In this document: positions 18,601 to 26,495 of the stretch, piece after piece
Layout: each line of letters opens with the position of its first letter
Position numbering within the stretch: the stretch's first letter is position 1
Assembly: GCA_003134765.1 (NCBI GenBank)
Contig: PLCM01000041.1
Coordinates: 1-64,000 of the forward strand
Reading direction: 5' to 3'
DNA from: Spartobacteria bacterium
GTDB taxonomy: Bacteria; Verrucomicrobiota; Verrucomicrobiia; Chthoniobacterales; UBA10450
Length of the DNA stretch: 64,000 nucleotides
Made by a program: the position numbers and the translations under genes
Notes under the pieces: generated by a model
Seen by the model: only the letters and a program-made list of their open reading frames with translations
Databases searched by the model: none
Told to the model about the DNA's origin: nothing

Positions 18601-18782
18601 GACGAGACCGGCAGCTCTTCCCGATCGCGAAAAATCGGAAACAAGCGCGAAGGGACGGTTCCATCGCGTGATTCCCGCCCGACCAGCCGGCGCGGGACCC
18701 GATATGTCTCCAGCGCTTTGTGGAGCCAGTCCCCCCACTCCTTGTCTGTGTGACTGTAGCTGATGAACGCCCAGTATTTCAC
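15609..18782 (-). CDS. TIR domain - transmembrane - WD40 repeat protein
   Basis: A 1,057-residue protein. Residues about 1-150 form a bacterial TIR domain (WAFISYSHTDKEWGDWLHKAL, FRDREELPVSSDLSSNINEAL, YLIVVCSPRAASSRWVGEEI). A basic coiled coil and one membrane helix (about 195-218, IGIAAFVLVAVFAGLAVWAIL) follow, then about 16 WD40 repeats (for example FSPDGSKVLTASRDMTARLWEA), enough for two propellers, and a short unique tail. TIR domains of this kind may be NADases or signalling scaffolds; the WD40 part would sense or assemble. By analogy with NLR-like bacterial proteins it could be a cell-death or defence effector, but that is inference. It is 13 bp after the aminotransferase gene, at the end of a housekeeping operon. 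Confidence 0.85.
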   Translation of the reverse strand: MKYWAFISYSHTDKEWGDWLHKALETYRVPRRLVGRESRDGTVPSRLFPIFRDREELPVSSDLSSNINEALRESRYLIVVCSPRAASSRWVGEEIKTFKRLGREDRILALIVDGEPNASEGKPGFKVEDECFHQALRYRVSETGEISDLRTEQIAADAREGKDGKNNARLKLLAGLLGVNYDDLKQREHERRLRRARRIGIAAFVLVAVFAGLAVWAILAAQEAARQRRETQRLLVATDSVRAQELFDRGEAATALAYLARAVEQDPDERSVAAERLWFALTQRSWPMPAGVPMRHADAIASAYFSPDGSKVLTASRDMTARLWEASSGKPTGAPLQHPRALRRALFTPDGRHIITVCLDGAVRLDDVDSGKFSERSALRNPDSINAVAVSAKGSYLATGSIDGTVSFWNPENGKRLGETKQAENVHTLVFHPFDETQLLGISGNAAILWKIPEGVPAFEFRHDDEINSAQFDPEGRRILTASNDHTCRLWDAVTGQFTGLRLMHDAPVVNAIFSPNGRLAAAVVGTNVWVWQLEDQGVLKQKFTHDTVVTCVQFSRDSLVLSTGAADGKVRQWNLANGDLVGEPIQEESGIVSMDMDPSGRDLVLATANGTARVWQPAPRYPIANRLVHPGAIESIKLSPDGRTVLTACDDGQARLWDLTRTQTPKALLHHTAAVLTAVFGPDGTLALTGGADATARLWQIQSGAAIGAPLPHATTVSNVAFRPDGELFATATETGMAQLWRSASRQRIGEAIRHEPRISAIEFSRDSKIFMTAGWDGKVRLWNASTAESIGAGFGTESEITCAHFAPTGDAIATGHRDGAVNIWSISGKLLHRMSHKKAITDLAFNPASQYLVTGSEDQTASIWDVATGRPLGDPLLHQAPVTAVVFDPVNNRVATAADDGTARVWNCPTGQPITETLRHDKAATCLVFSRDGKTLFSGSRDGTVRIWDVNASLISAEHKALAGFARAISPVGLQASGRTNFRTVEPRASLQSEDSEANGAVGLLRKWFFSDTLERPITPFAAINLRTFIDNRLKENSASAGEEALFWKNAERPP

Positions 18783-18795
18783 GGAGCGCGGAGCC

Positions 18796-19959
18796 CTATG
18801 TGCAAACCGCTTGAGTTAACACTGCTGCCAGTCGCTCCATATCAGCGGCTGTATTATAGAAGTGAGGACTGACTCGTATCCAGCTGCGATTCGCGCGATC
18901 GAAACGCAACGAGGCGATGATATTGTTTTGGGCTAACGCGTCAGCGAGCCGATCGGAGGCCGTTCCGGAATGACGAAAAGTCAAAATGCCGCAGCGGTTT
19001 TTCTCTTCCGTCGGGCTGAGAAATTCGAACCCAGCCGGCGCGATTTGATCGCGGAGCATTTGGGTCAACGATCGAATCTGGTCGGAAATCTGGTGCGCTC
19101 CGGCCTCAAGGAGAAGTTCAACCGCTGCTCTTAATCCGGCGAGGACGCTATGGGTGTAGGCGCCTGGTTCGAATTTCCGACCGCCCGTTTCGAACTGGAT
19201 CTCCCGTTGCGCAATGAAATTCGGCGAGACCGCGTTCCAGCCGCCGATGATCGCCGGGCGGAGCAGGTCGCGCCGGCTCTTCTTCACGAACAAAATTCCA
19301 GCGCCAGAGGGGCCGAGCATCCATTTCTGGGCGCCCGCACTGAGAAAATCGACATTTTGCAACGGAACCGGAAAGACGCCCATGGTTTGAATCGCATCGA
19401 CTGAAAACAGAACGCCACGCTCCGCGCAGAGCGCGCCGATCGTCTCGAGATCGATGCGATAACCGCTGCAATAATTCGCCGTCGAGAGCGCGACCAGTTT
19501 GGTCCGAGCCGTCAAAGCACGCTCGACAATTTCCGGTGTGATTTCCCCGATCCGCGCCGTTTCGAGAAGCACCGGCTTTACCCCCTGTCGCTCAAGGGCG
19601 AGCCAGGGATAAACATTGGCCGGATAATCATCGAGGTAACAGACGACCTCATCGCCCTGTTTCCATTCCAGACCGTTGGCCACGGTATTGATTCCACTCG
19701 CCGTCGGACCGGTGAATGCAATCTCTTCTTCCTCCGCTCCTGTCAATCTCGCCACCAGGGCCCTCGTCTCCGCAATCCGCGCCAGCTCGTTCTCATACTG
19801 GCGCGCATCGATCGACGCGCGCTCGATCGATTCCCGCATCGCGTCGGCGACCCGCCTCGGCAACGGGGCATCCGCGGCATGCGCGCAATAAATCTTGCGC
19901 GCGCAAACCGGAAACTCGCGCTGACGCAGAGCTTCGTCGGCGGCGAGCTGCGCAATCAC
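18796..19959 (-). CDS. Class V aminotransferase (cysteine desulfurase/epimerase-like)
   Basis: A PLP-dependent class V aminotransferase fold protein of 387 residues. The PLP lysine is in SAGAQKWMLGPSG, with upstream SVDAIQTMG. I use GTG 19959 because it makes a GTGA overlap with the upstream gene; TTG 20001 is also open. Members include cysteine desulfurases, isopenicillin-N epimerases and small-amine lyases. No conserved catalytic Cys loop of IscS/SufS is obvious, so the substrate stays open. Confidence 0.8.
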   Translation of the reverse strand: MIAQLAADEALRQREFPVCARKIYCAHAADAPLPRRVADAMRESIERASIDARQYENELARIAETRALVARLTGAEEEEIAFTGPTASGINTVANGLEWKQGDEVVCYLDDYPANVYPWLALERQGVKPVLLETARIGEITPEIVERALTARTKLVALSTANYCSGYRIDLETIGALCAERGVLFSVDAIQTMGVFPVPLQNVDFLSAGAQKWMLGPSGAGILFVKKSRRDLLRPAIIGGWNAVSPNFIAQREIQFETGGRKFEPGAYTHSVLAGLRAAVELLLEAGAHQISDQIRSLTQMLRDQIAPAGFEFLSPTEEKNRCGILTFRHSGTASDRLADALAQNNIIASLRFDRANRSWIRVSPHFYNTAADMERLAAVLTQAVCT

Positions 19960-20321
19960 AATGCTTTCTGTGTCCGCTCGCCCTGCTCGATCAGTTTCCA
20001 AAACTCGCGGTTCTTGCCGAGCTGATCGTCTTCCGCCATCGGAAGTTTGCTCCGGAAAAGGAAGTCACGAAATGTGTTCTTGTGCAGGACGCGGTGGACA
20101 GTGATGCCTTCGGGCCGCCGCTCGAAATAAATTCGGTAATCCTTCGCGCGATAACGACGGAGTTTCTTGCCCTCGCGCTCGATCACGCCAAAGCGGCTTG
20201 CGTCCAGATTATCGAGGTCTTGAGGAAGGATCTGGAATTCCGCGAGCAACTCGAGCTGCAGTCCCTTGGGCAACGCGGCCATTTCCGCCGCACTCAGCTC
20301 GTTGAAGATGATCTGGAACAT
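19956..20321 (-). CDS. RelE/ParE-like toxin family protein
   Basis: A 121-residue protein whose core (PKGLQLELLAEFQIL, KKLRRYRAKDYRIYFERRPEGITVHRVLHKNTFRDFLFR) has the RelE/ParE fold signature with the basic RYRAKDYRIYF strand. It carries a longer C-terminal tail than usual toxins. No antitoxin gene is adjacent: upstream lies palindrome E1 and then alr, downstream the aminotransferase with a GTGA overlap. It may be an mRNA interferase tamed or recruited for another use. Confidence 0.65.
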   Translation of the reverse strand: MFQIIFNELSAAEMAALPKGLQLELLAEFQILPQDLDNLDASRFGVIEREGKKLRRYRAKDYRIYFERRPEGITVHRVLHKNTFRDFLFRSKLPMAEDDQLGKNREFWKLIEQGERTQKAL

Positions 20322-20357
20322 CGCTGCTCACAGATACACGAGCCAGATCGCGCTGCC

Positions 20358-20420
20358 AAGGAGCGGCGGCCTCCAGACCGCCGACCCCATCAGACGGCGG
20401 TTTGTAATCCGCCGCTCCTT
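20358..20420. repeat. Dispersed palindrome, family E (copy 1)
   Basis: Arms AAGGAGCGGCGG and CCGCCGCTCCTT enclose inner CCGCCG / CGGCGG segments. It fills the gap between alr and the RelE-like gene. A second copy is at 27695-27759. Confidence 0.8.
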
Positions 20421-20428
20421 GAGGCTGC

Positions 20429-21532
20429 TCACACAAACACGCGGCGAACGCGAGACCCGACGCGAGTGATGATTTCCCAGGTAATCGTATCCGCGCGCTC
20501 CGCCAGTTCCGTTACTGGGATTTCCTGATCACCCTGGCGGCCCATCAGGACGGCCTCGTCGCCGACGACTGCATCTTCGACATGAGAAACGTCGATCATC
20601 ATCAAATCCATCGTCACCCGGCCCAACAACGGACAACGCTTCCCGCGCACGAGCACAGCCGCGTCGCGATTCGAAAGATGGCGGGGATAACCGTCGGCAT
20701 AACCGGCCGATAAGGTGGCGACACGCATGGCCTGCGGCGTAATAAAAGTGCGCCCGTAACTAATGCCATGCCCGGGCGGCATGTCGCGGATCAGCGCGAG
20801 GTGCGTCTTCCAGGTCATCACCGGACGCAAGAGCTTCTGAAATTCCGCCAAGGGAGAAATGCCGTAGAGGATGAGACCAGTTCGGACGACGTCGAAAGGT
20901 GGATCAGAATACGCGAGCACCCCCGCGCTCGGCAACGCGTGGACCTCAAACTTTGCCGGGAATTCCGCCCGCAGTTTTTTCACCAGCTCGGAGAACTGCG
21001 CCAGCTCGCTTCGAGTGAACGCTTCGTCTTCGTTCGAAACCGGGAGGTGCGTCGAGACGCTATGGATTTTCACATTCGCCAGGGCTACGATCTGCCGGAA
21101 AAGTTCGGCGGCCTCGGCCTGCACGACTCCCATCCGCCCCATGCCGGTATCGATGACGAGATTGATCGCCACTGGCGTATTCTTTCCCGCGAGATTGAAT
21201 TCGCATGCTTCTTCCAGGGTCGAGATGGATGGGATGAATCCGCCCGTAGCGATCGGCGCCCTTTCCTCGGGTAAGGCCGGGCCGAGGATAATGATCGGTT
21301 GCGAGACTTCCTTCCGGAGTGCCTGCGCTTCTTCCAGGTTCGCCACGCCGAAAAGCTGCGCGTCATTCACCAGCGCCCTGGCCACGCCGATCATGCCGTG
21401 GCCGTAGGCGTTCGCTTTCACGACGGCGATCAGCGGAATATTGCCGACGCGGTCCCGGACGACCTGGGCATTGTGCCGCAGTGCCGCCCCACTAATTTCG
21501 GCCCAGCATCGATAAGGTCCATTGGAATTCAT
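20429..21532 (-). CDS. alr: Alanine racemase
   Basis: PLP enzyme making D-alanine for peptidoglycan, 367 residues. The PLP-binding Lys39 is in AVVKANAYGHG; other landmarks are LVIDTGMGRMGV, GISPLAEF, the SAGYADGYPR loop holding the second catalytic base region, and VTMDLMMIDVS. The start MNSNGPYRCWAEIS at 21532 overlaps the tsaB stop as ATGA; the longer open frame to 21880 is antisense-like sequence over tsaB. It is part of the sppA-to-TIR gene run. Confidence 0.95.
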   Translation of the reverse strand: MNSNGPYRCWAEISGAALRHNAQVVRDRVGNIPLIAVVKANAYGHGMIGVARALVNDAQLFGVANLEEAQALRKEVSQPIIILGPALPEERAPIATGGFIPSISTLEEACEFNLAGKNTPVAINLVIDTGMGRMGVVQAEAAELFRQIVALANVKIHSVSTHLPVSNEDEAFTRSELAQFSELVKKLRAEFPAKFEVHALPSAGVLAYSDPPFDVVRTGLILYGISPLAEFQKLLRPVMTWKTHLALIRDMPPGHGISYGRTFITPQAMRVATLSAGYADGYPRHLSNRDAAVLVRGKRCPLLGRVTMDLMMIDVSHVEDAVVGDEAVLMGRQGDQEIPVTELAERADTITWEIITRVGSRVRRVFV

Positions 21533-22155
21533 CTGGTTTGAACAAACGCAGTGTGCGCTCTTGGAACGGTAATATGGGGCTCGCGAAGATAAATCGGTTC
21601 CAGCACCGGGGCATCGAGGATTTCGCTCGCGTGCTCGCGGGCTAACTCCGCCAAACGCCCGGCGACAGGATAAGCAAGGGTCGCGCGCGGAAATTGCGGG
21701 AGCGGCTCGGAAGCATAAATTACCAGCGCCAATTCTTTGAGCCTCGTTTGCAGTTCCGGGGCCGATTCCAGGATTGGCCCTTCGACAAGCCTGCCCTCCT
21801 TGACCCTGGCGAAGAAAAACGATTGCCGCCGGGCATCGCCGATCACACCGTACTCGCCGGCTTCGACATCCAAAGCGCAAATGGAAGGAATCCCGGCGAG
21901 TTTCGCAGCCGTCGCCGGGCGTAGTCCGAGCGCGGTGGCGATGGCGATGCGGACGCCAGCGTAGGACCCGGGCCCAAGGCCGACGACAATCTGTTCAGGA
22001 TGGCCGCAGCGTTTCAGGCACTGCTCCAGGTTTTCAAAAAATGCACCGGAATGTTTGCGGTCGGCGGCAAACTGGCAATCGAACAGCGCCTCGCCAGCAT
22101 CCCGCACGGCGATGCTTCCCCGGGCGGTCGACATTTCGAGCGCCAGCGTTTTCAT
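21529..22155 (-). CDS. tsaB: tRNA threonylcarbamoyladenosine biosynthesis protein TsaB
   Basis: A 208-residue ASKHA-fold protein that partners TsaD in making t6A37 of ANN-decoding tRNAs. It shows LALEMSTARGSIAV, the family core KHSGAFFENLEQCL and VVGLGPGSYAGVRIAIATALGL, and a C-terminal EPIYLR. Its start overlaps the tsaE stop by 4 bp (ATGA) and its stop overlaps alr. TsaD and TsaC are not in the window. Confidence 0.93.
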   Translation of the reverse strand: MKTLALEMSTARGSIAVRDAGEALFDCQFAADRKHSGAFFENLEQCLKRCGHPEQIVVGLGPGSYAGVRIAIATALGLRPATAAKLAGIPSICALDVEAGEYGVIGDARRQSFFFARVKEGRLVEGPILESAPELQTRLKELALVIYASEPLPQFPRATLAYPVAGRLAELAREHASEILDAPVLEPIYLREPHITVPRAHTAFVQTR

Positions 22156-22568
22156 CGCGGCGCTTCCTCATTGATCAGGCGAGTATTTTCATCTCCGACC
22201 TCAAACGAAAGCCAGGTGGCATGACTCGGAATGAGATCGCCATATCGGTCAGCCCATTCGATGAGAGAGACACCGTCGCCGAAAACGTAGTCGTCGAAAC
22301 CGAGGCGGAGCAGCGCGTCGCGGTTCTCGACTCGGTAAAAGTCGAAATGGTAAACCGGGACCCGGCCGCCGCCGTATTCGTGCAAGAGAACAAAGGTAGG
22401 ACTGGTCACGTCGGCTTTGCTTCCCAGACCCGCGACAAACCCTTTCACAAACTGGGTCTTGCCCGCCCCGAGATCGCCGCGGAGCGCGAACACATCGCCC
22501 CGGCGCGCCTGCTCACCGTAAGTCCGTCCCGCCGCGATTGTTTCCTTAACGCTGTTTGAAATGAACAT
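22152..22568 (-). CDS. tsaE: tRNA threonylcarbamoyladenosine biosynthesis ATPase TsaE
   Basis: A 138-residue P-loop ATPase of the t6A machinery. Walker A GDLGAGKT is at residues 31-38, followed by [10 protein letters not shown], the strand-turn HFDFYRV and the SLIEWADR motif. The start overlaps the end of thiL by 23 bp, next to the heptanucleotide repeat, so translation is probably coupled to thiL. Confidence 0.95.
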   Translation of the reverse strand: MFISNSVKETIAAGRTYGEQARRGDVFALRGDLGAGKTQFVKGFVAGLGSKADVTSPTFVLLHEYGGGRVPVYHFDFYRVENRDALLRLGFDDYVFGDGVSLIEWADRYGDLIPSHATWLSFEVGDENTRLINEEAPR

Positions 22569-23442
22569 AACCGCCGGGGAATTTCGAATTTCGAATTTCG
22601 AATTTCGAATTCAGTTTGCCGATCCGCGTCAGGAGAAGTTTCGGGAATTTCCGGCGCCAGCTTCCCAGGAGCCGGGCGCTGTGTCGTGGCGAAAGAGCGA
22701 AGAGCAATTCGTAATCTTCGCCGTCGGAAATCGCCTGCGCAGCGGTGCATCCTCGATTCAACGGCAACGCTGCTTGGTCCACTTCGAAACCGACACCGCT
22801 CGCACGTGCCAGTCGAGGTAGATCGGCGCCGAGTCCGTCGCTCAAATCCATCATGGCGTGAATCCGGAAATTCTTCGTCAGCCAGCGAGATTCGACGATG
22901 CGCGGGACGAACTTCAAATGCCGCCCGCGAAGCGATCCGCCCAACCGGCCGGTGACATAGAGGTCGTCGTTCGCTTTGCCGCCACCGCGCCCGACCCAAC
23001 GTTTGGTTTCGACGATCCCTGTCAGGCTGACCGAAATCACGGCCGGTCCCCGAATGTTACTTGTCTCCCCACCGACGACAGCGACCCCAAATGTCCGAGC
23101 GGCTTTTTCGATCCCGCGGTAAATTTGCTTCACCCACTTGAGCGTCTTCTGTGACGGCACAATCAATGTCACGAGCGCGAATTGCGGCAGCCCGGACATC
23201 GCTGCAAAATCGCTCAGCGGCCGCGCCATCGCTTTCCAGCCCACCAATTCCGGCCGGCTGTCTTTGCTGAAATGAATTCCCTCCACCAGGCAATCCGTCT
23301 TGAGCAGATCAAGCGCGCCGCGCTTTCCCGATTTTACTAACGCGCAGTCATCGCCCGCACCGAGAACCACGGCGGCAGTGCGCGGCAGCGTCCGCAGGAG
23401 TTCCTCGAGCAGCCCGTCTTCGCCGAGTGCCCGCAGGTTCAT
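22546..23442 (-). CDS. thiL: Thiamine-monophosphate kinase
   Basis: Phosphorylates thiamine monophosphate to the diphosphate coenzyme; 298 residues. It has GAGDDCALV, the metal-binding LKTDCLVEGIHF, the AVVGGETSN loop and MMDLSDGLGADLPRLARASG of the PurM/AIR-synthase fold. The last 20 residues are encoded partly by a heptamer repeat (KLNSKFEIRNSKF), not family-like. The start makes an ATGA overlap with the CPBP protease gene. Confidence 0.93.
   Translation of the reverse strand: MNLRALGEDGLLEELLRTLPRTAAVVLGAGDDCALVKSGKRGALDLLKTDCLVEGIHFSKDSRPELVGWKAMARPLSDFAAMSGLPQFALVTLIVPSQKTLKWVKQIYRGIEKAARTFGVAVVGGETSNIRGPAVISVSLTGIVETKRWVGRGGGKANDDLYVTGRLGGSLRGRHLKFVPRIVESRWLTKNFRIHAMMDLSDGLGADLPRLARASGVGFEVDQAALPLNRGCTAAQAISDGEDYELLFALSPRHSARLLGSWRRKFPKLLLTRIGKLNSKFEIRNSKFPGGYVHFKQR
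22579..22612. repeat. Heptanucleotide tandem repeat inside thiL
   Basis: Four perfect copies of GAATTTC plus a partial fifth. Because 7 is not a multiple of 3, gain or loss of one unit shifts the thiL frame near its stop codon and the coupling to tsaE, whose start lies 11 bp away. Confidence 0.9.
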
Positions 23443-24251
23443 TGTGAAATCAGCTCGGGAAAGGCGAGCGCCGTCAGAGTGATCGCATTAAAGAGAGCGT
23501 GCATCGTCATCGGCACGATGATGGAGCCGCTCCACTCGTAGGCGATCGCGAAGCAGCTTCCCAGAACGAACAACGGCGCGAACGACGGCAAATGGGCGTG
23601 CACGGCGGCGAAAAGCAACGCGCTCACGAGAATGCCCACCACTCTTCCGAAATAGCGCCTCAAGACGCCGTAGATGAAAAAACGGAAGATGAATTCCTCG
23701 GCCAATGGCGCCAGCGAAACAGCCAGAACTATGATCAAAATGCGTTGTTCCAGCGTGCTCGACTCGCTGAACATCTGGACGATCGCCTGCTTTTGCGGGG
23801 CGCTGCGCAAGAGTCGTTGCGTGACGACGTCAGCCAGAAAAATCAGCGGATAGGCCGCGAGCATCAACACTCCGCCGGTCACGGCGGTCCGGAAAAATCC
23901 GATCTTCGAGAACCCACCTAATGAATTCAAATCGAACCGGCGCAGGCGCAGGAACCCGGCGACCGCCAGCAGCAGGCCCATCGTTAGAACTGCACTCGCG
24001 ATGAGATCGCGCGTTCGCATTCTCGGGACATCGTGGGAGGAGCCGCCGGCCAGGGTTAAGAGGAAGAAGAAGGCCAGAAAAGCTGCCAGAATCGCTTCCG
24101 GCCATCCAAACATTCGAACCGGGGCCGCGTCGGGATTCGAGACCCGGGAGGCAATTTGGCGCACCAGCGAGACGTAGATGTAAACGCCAGCAACGAGAAA
24201 AAACGCGTTGGTCACAGCGCTCAGCGCCGGAAGTAAACCGTCGACGGTCAT
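23439..24251 (-). CDS. CPBP-family intramembrane metalloprotease
   Basis: A 270-residue protein with about eight hydrophobic segments. The CPBP (Rce1/Abi) motifs are present: PLAEEFIFRFFIYG (EExxxR) near residue 183, FAAVHAH further on and MTMHALFN. Family members cleave in the membrane or mature small peptides; some protect against bacteriocins. It lies 12 bp after sppA and overlaps thiL by 4 bp. Confidence 0.87.
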   Translation of the reverse strand: MTVDGLLPALSAVTNAFFLVAGVYIYVSLVRQIASRVSNPDAAPVRMFGWPEAILAAFLAFFFLLTLAGGSSHDVPRMRTRDLIASAVLTMGLLLAVAGFLRLRRFDLNSLGGFSKIGFFRTAVTGGVLMLAAYPLIFLADVVTQRLLRSAPQKQAIVQMFSESSTLEQRILIIVLAVSLAPLAEEFIFRFFIYGVLRRYFGRVVGILVSALLFAAVHAHLPSFAPLFVLGSCFAIAYEWSGSIIVPMTMHALFNAITLTALAFPELISQ

Positions 24252-24263
24252 GCTTCGCGCGCC

Positions 24264-25271
24264 CTACGGGGCGTAGAAGCTCGGGAGAAAATAAGCACGC
24301 CCGGTTTCCAGCTGCGGCATCAACTGCTTCGGAAGCGTCAGCTCGATCTTATTGTCCGTGCTGCCCAATGCCCGGAAAAAGCGGCCCAGGCTAAACGGCG
24401 GCCCGTATCTCACCACCGTGGCGCCGGGCGCGCGGCCCAGCTCCTTCGCTTTCACGAATGCGTCTTCGATCTGGCCGACCGCGTCGATCAACTTGTTGTC
24501 GAGCGCGTCCTTGCCCGACAGGATCCGGCCGTCGGCTATGGAATTGCGCAGCGCGTCGGCCGACAGGTTCCGCTCGTGGGCCACGATCCCAAGAAACTTT
24601 TCGTACGTCTTCATGACGAAACTCTGGATGTAATCGCGTTCCTCCGGAGTCACCGGACGCGCGCCGTTGAGCATGTCCTTGAATTTCCCGCTTTTGAACA
24701 CCACCGAGGCAAGGCCGACCTTATTGAAGAGCTGTTCGTAATTCAGGGTCTGAATGATGACCCCGATGCTTCCCGTGATGGTCGTCTCATTCGCCATCAA
24801 ATATCTTCCGCCGCACGCTACGTAATAGCCGCCCGAAGCGGCAACCGAATCCATGTAGACGATTACCGGTTTTTTCGCGCGCGTTTTGACCACCAAATTG
24901 TAAATGACATCCGAGGCGGTCACTTCCCCGCCGGGTGAATCGATTTCCAGCACTACCGCGCGGACATGGTCGTCATCCCGGGCCTGCTGGAGCGCCAAAC
25001 GCATGTCGTCAACCATCGTGTCGCCCACATTGCCCGGGAGCGATGAACTGATAATACCGCGCATCGGAATCACCGCGATCTTGTCGTCATTGCCCCGGGC
25101 GCCGCGTTGCATGATTACCTCGCGAAAAGAGGGTGTCGGCTCTTCGAAACGCGGGCTGCTGCCGAAACGGCGAAACGCGGCCGCGGCCAGGAGGAGATTA
25201 ATGAAGACACTGGCCACCAGCGCCACCGCCAGGAAGACGCTAAGACAGCCAAGTTTTCGATTCGCAGGCAT
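24264..25271 (-). CDS. sppA: Signal peptide peptidase SppA, short form
   Basis: A 335-residue membrane-anchored serine protease degrading cleaved signal peptides. One N-terminal membrane helix (about 8-32) is followed by a single S49 domain with EIDSPGGEV, the nucleophile Ser in SVAASGGYYVA and a general-base Lys region KSGKFKDMLNG. It is the short (single-domain) form, unlike the 67-kDa E. coli enzyme. It is the first gene of the long minus-strand run. Confidence 0.92.
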   Translation of the reverse strand: MPANRKLGCLSVFLAVALVASVFINLLLAAAAFRRFGSSPRFEEPTPSFREVIMQRGARGNDDKIAVIPMRGIISSSLPGNVGDTMVDDMRLALQQARDDDHVRAVVLEIDSPGGEVTASDVIYNLVVKTRAKKPVIVYMDSVAASGGYYVACGGRYLMANETTITGSIGVIIQTLNYEQLFNKVGLASVVFKSGKFKDMLNGARPVTPEERDYIQSFVMKTYEKFLGIVAHERNLSADALRNSIADGRILSGKDALDNKLIDAVGQIEDAFVKAKELGRAPGATVVRYGPPFSLGRFFRALGSTDNKIELTLPKQLMPQLETGRAYFLPSFYAP

Positions 25272-25322
25272 GACCGGGCAAACTGGTGGAGAACAGACCC
25301 GCGCACAAGAGGGAATGCGGGC

Positions 25323-25390
25323 GGAACTGGAGTGATGGGAGCAACACCGCCCCTTTTGCCCCGTTACTCCATCACTCCACTACTCCAGTC
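25323..25390. repeat. Imperfect inverted repeat upstream of sppA
   Basis: GGAACTGGAGTGATGGGAG on the left pairs with CTCCATCACTCC..CTCCAGTCC on the right, with an 8-bp insertion in the right arm. It stands between the divergent sppA and small-protein genes and may be another dispersed palindrome. Confidence 0.6.
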
Positions 25391-25433
25391 CCCCTTTCGG
25401 CTCGCTGGCTTGGAAGCTGCTTTTTGAACGATC

Positions 25434-25634
25434 ATGAACAACGCTGGCCACCTGCCGATTAGCGAGACCGCCCGCCGTGCCGGCAAAAAGACGCGCCGGG
25501 GCCGTCCGCGGAAAAATACCGTCCAGGATGCCAGCGTAAAAGAAATGCCGGCGGTCGGCACGCTTAGCCGCACGAAAACCCTGTTGCTCGCTGCCCTCCG
25601 GGTCTGGGAGCTAAAGCATCGGATCAGCGAGTAG
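25434..25634 (+). CDS. Small basic protein with AT-hook-like motif
   Basis: A 66-residue ORF, MNNAGHLPISETARRAGKK.., containing TRRGRPRKN, which has the GRP core of an AT hook and could bind the minor groove. It is divergent from sppA. No family is recognised and the opposite strand is also open, so the call rests mainly on the motif. Confidence 0.35.
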   Translation: MNNAGHLPISETARRAGKKTRRGRPRKNTVQDASVKEMPAVGTLSRTKTLLLAALRVWELKHRISE

Positions 25635-25730
25635 CGTTCGCTCCAAGCCTTCGCCGCAGTCGCGGCCATCGCCAATCTAACGGCAGATCATCGGAGCCGT
25701 CCGCCATTCCCTCATTTAAACGGAGGTCTG

Positions 25731-26225
25731 CTAGTAACCGCGACCGGTCTGCTCCACCCACTTGTAGGACTGGCCCGCGAAACGATCTCGCAAACTGCCT
25801 TCGCCACCCCGGTCCTGCCATTCTCGCATTTTTTCAAAACTTACGTCAGAAACCGACGCCGTTGCGCGCGCGACTTCCCCGATGATTTTCAAGCCGGGTC
25901 CCACCTGGACCCTCATGGCGACACCTCCCCGGCCAAATTGTTCTGCCGCCACTGATTCGGCGATCACCTTCCTTTTGCCCGCAGAAACGACGAGCAAATA
26001 GCGCTGGCTGTTTAGGGCGGCGTTCGTGGAGTTGAGTTGAACCACGTAATTACCCGCGGCCAGATTGCCGGTGACAAAGGGCGTGTCCGGATGAGTCACA
26101 TCCCTGAAGACAACCTTTCCAGAACTGTCCGAAACACAGACGCTAATTGCCGGAGGGGCGGCAGAAGCCATCGTCGCAACTACACAGAGGAGAAGAACCA
26201 GGCTGGGAACAGTGATCTTGCGCAT
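25731..26225 (-). CDS. Exported hypothetical protein
   Basis: A 164-residue protein with a clear signal peptide (MRKITVPSLVLLLCVVATMASA). The mature part looks like a beta-sandwich of the carboxypeptidase-regulatory kind (ISVCVSDSSGKVVFRDVTHPDTPFVTGNLAAGNYVVQL), followed by a charged helical C-terminus. No enzymatic residue is evident. I do not recognise a characterised relative. Confidence 0.6.
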   Translation of the reverse strand: MRKITVPSLVLLLCVVATMASAAPPAISVCVSDSSGKVVFRDVTHPDTPFVTGNLAAGNYVVQLNSTNAALNSQRYLLVVSAGKRKVIAESVAAEQFGRGGVAMRVQVGPGLKIIGEVARATASVSDVSFEKMREWQDRGGEGSLRDRFAGQSYKWVEQTGRGY

Positions 26226-26330
26226 GGCTCGATCGTATCGAGTCCCGATGATTAGGAGAAGCTTGAAGATCGTGAATCAGCCGATGGATATTGCGGTTAA
26301 CCGTGGCCTGAATACTTTCGCTCCGGAATT

Positions 26331-26404
26331 GCGCTCATAGCTCAGCCGGATAGAGCATCGGATTTCTAATCCGACGGTCGGAGGTTCGAGTCCTCCTGGG
26401 CGCG
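26331..26404 (+). tRNA. tRNA-Arg (anticodon TCT)
   Basis: A 74-nt cloverleaf. The acceptor stem GCGCTCA / TGGGCGC is followed by discriminator G, the D-loop is AGCTCAGCCGGATAGAGCA, the anticodon stem TCGGA / TCCGA holds loop TTTCTAA with TCT at positions 34-36, and the T arm is GGAGGTTCGAGTCCTCC. CCA is not encoded. It reads AGA codons. Confidence 0.95.
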
Positions 26405-26417
26405 CCTCTTTAAGAAT

Positions 26418-26495
26418 GTGAATAGTGATCAGTGACCCGTGAACAGTAAGTTCGGAGTCGCGGCTCCTATTCACAAATCACCAGTCACTATTCAC
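26418..26495. repeat. Inverted repeat after tRNA-Arg
   Basis: GTGAATAGTGATCAGTGACC pairs with TCACCAGTCACTATTCAC about 40 bp later. It separates the tRNA from the convergent ada gene, whose stop it overlaps, and may act as a terminator for both. Confidence 0.6.

Noticed and set aside
21533-21880. N-terminal extension of alanine racemase
   Set aside because: Overlaps tsaB in another frame; the ATG at 21532 gives the standard N-terminus and an ATGA overlap.
26277-26474. 65-aa ORF on the minus strand (ARPGGLEPPTVGLEIR..)
   Set aside because: It is antisense to tRNA-Arg; this peptide is a well-known annotation artefact.
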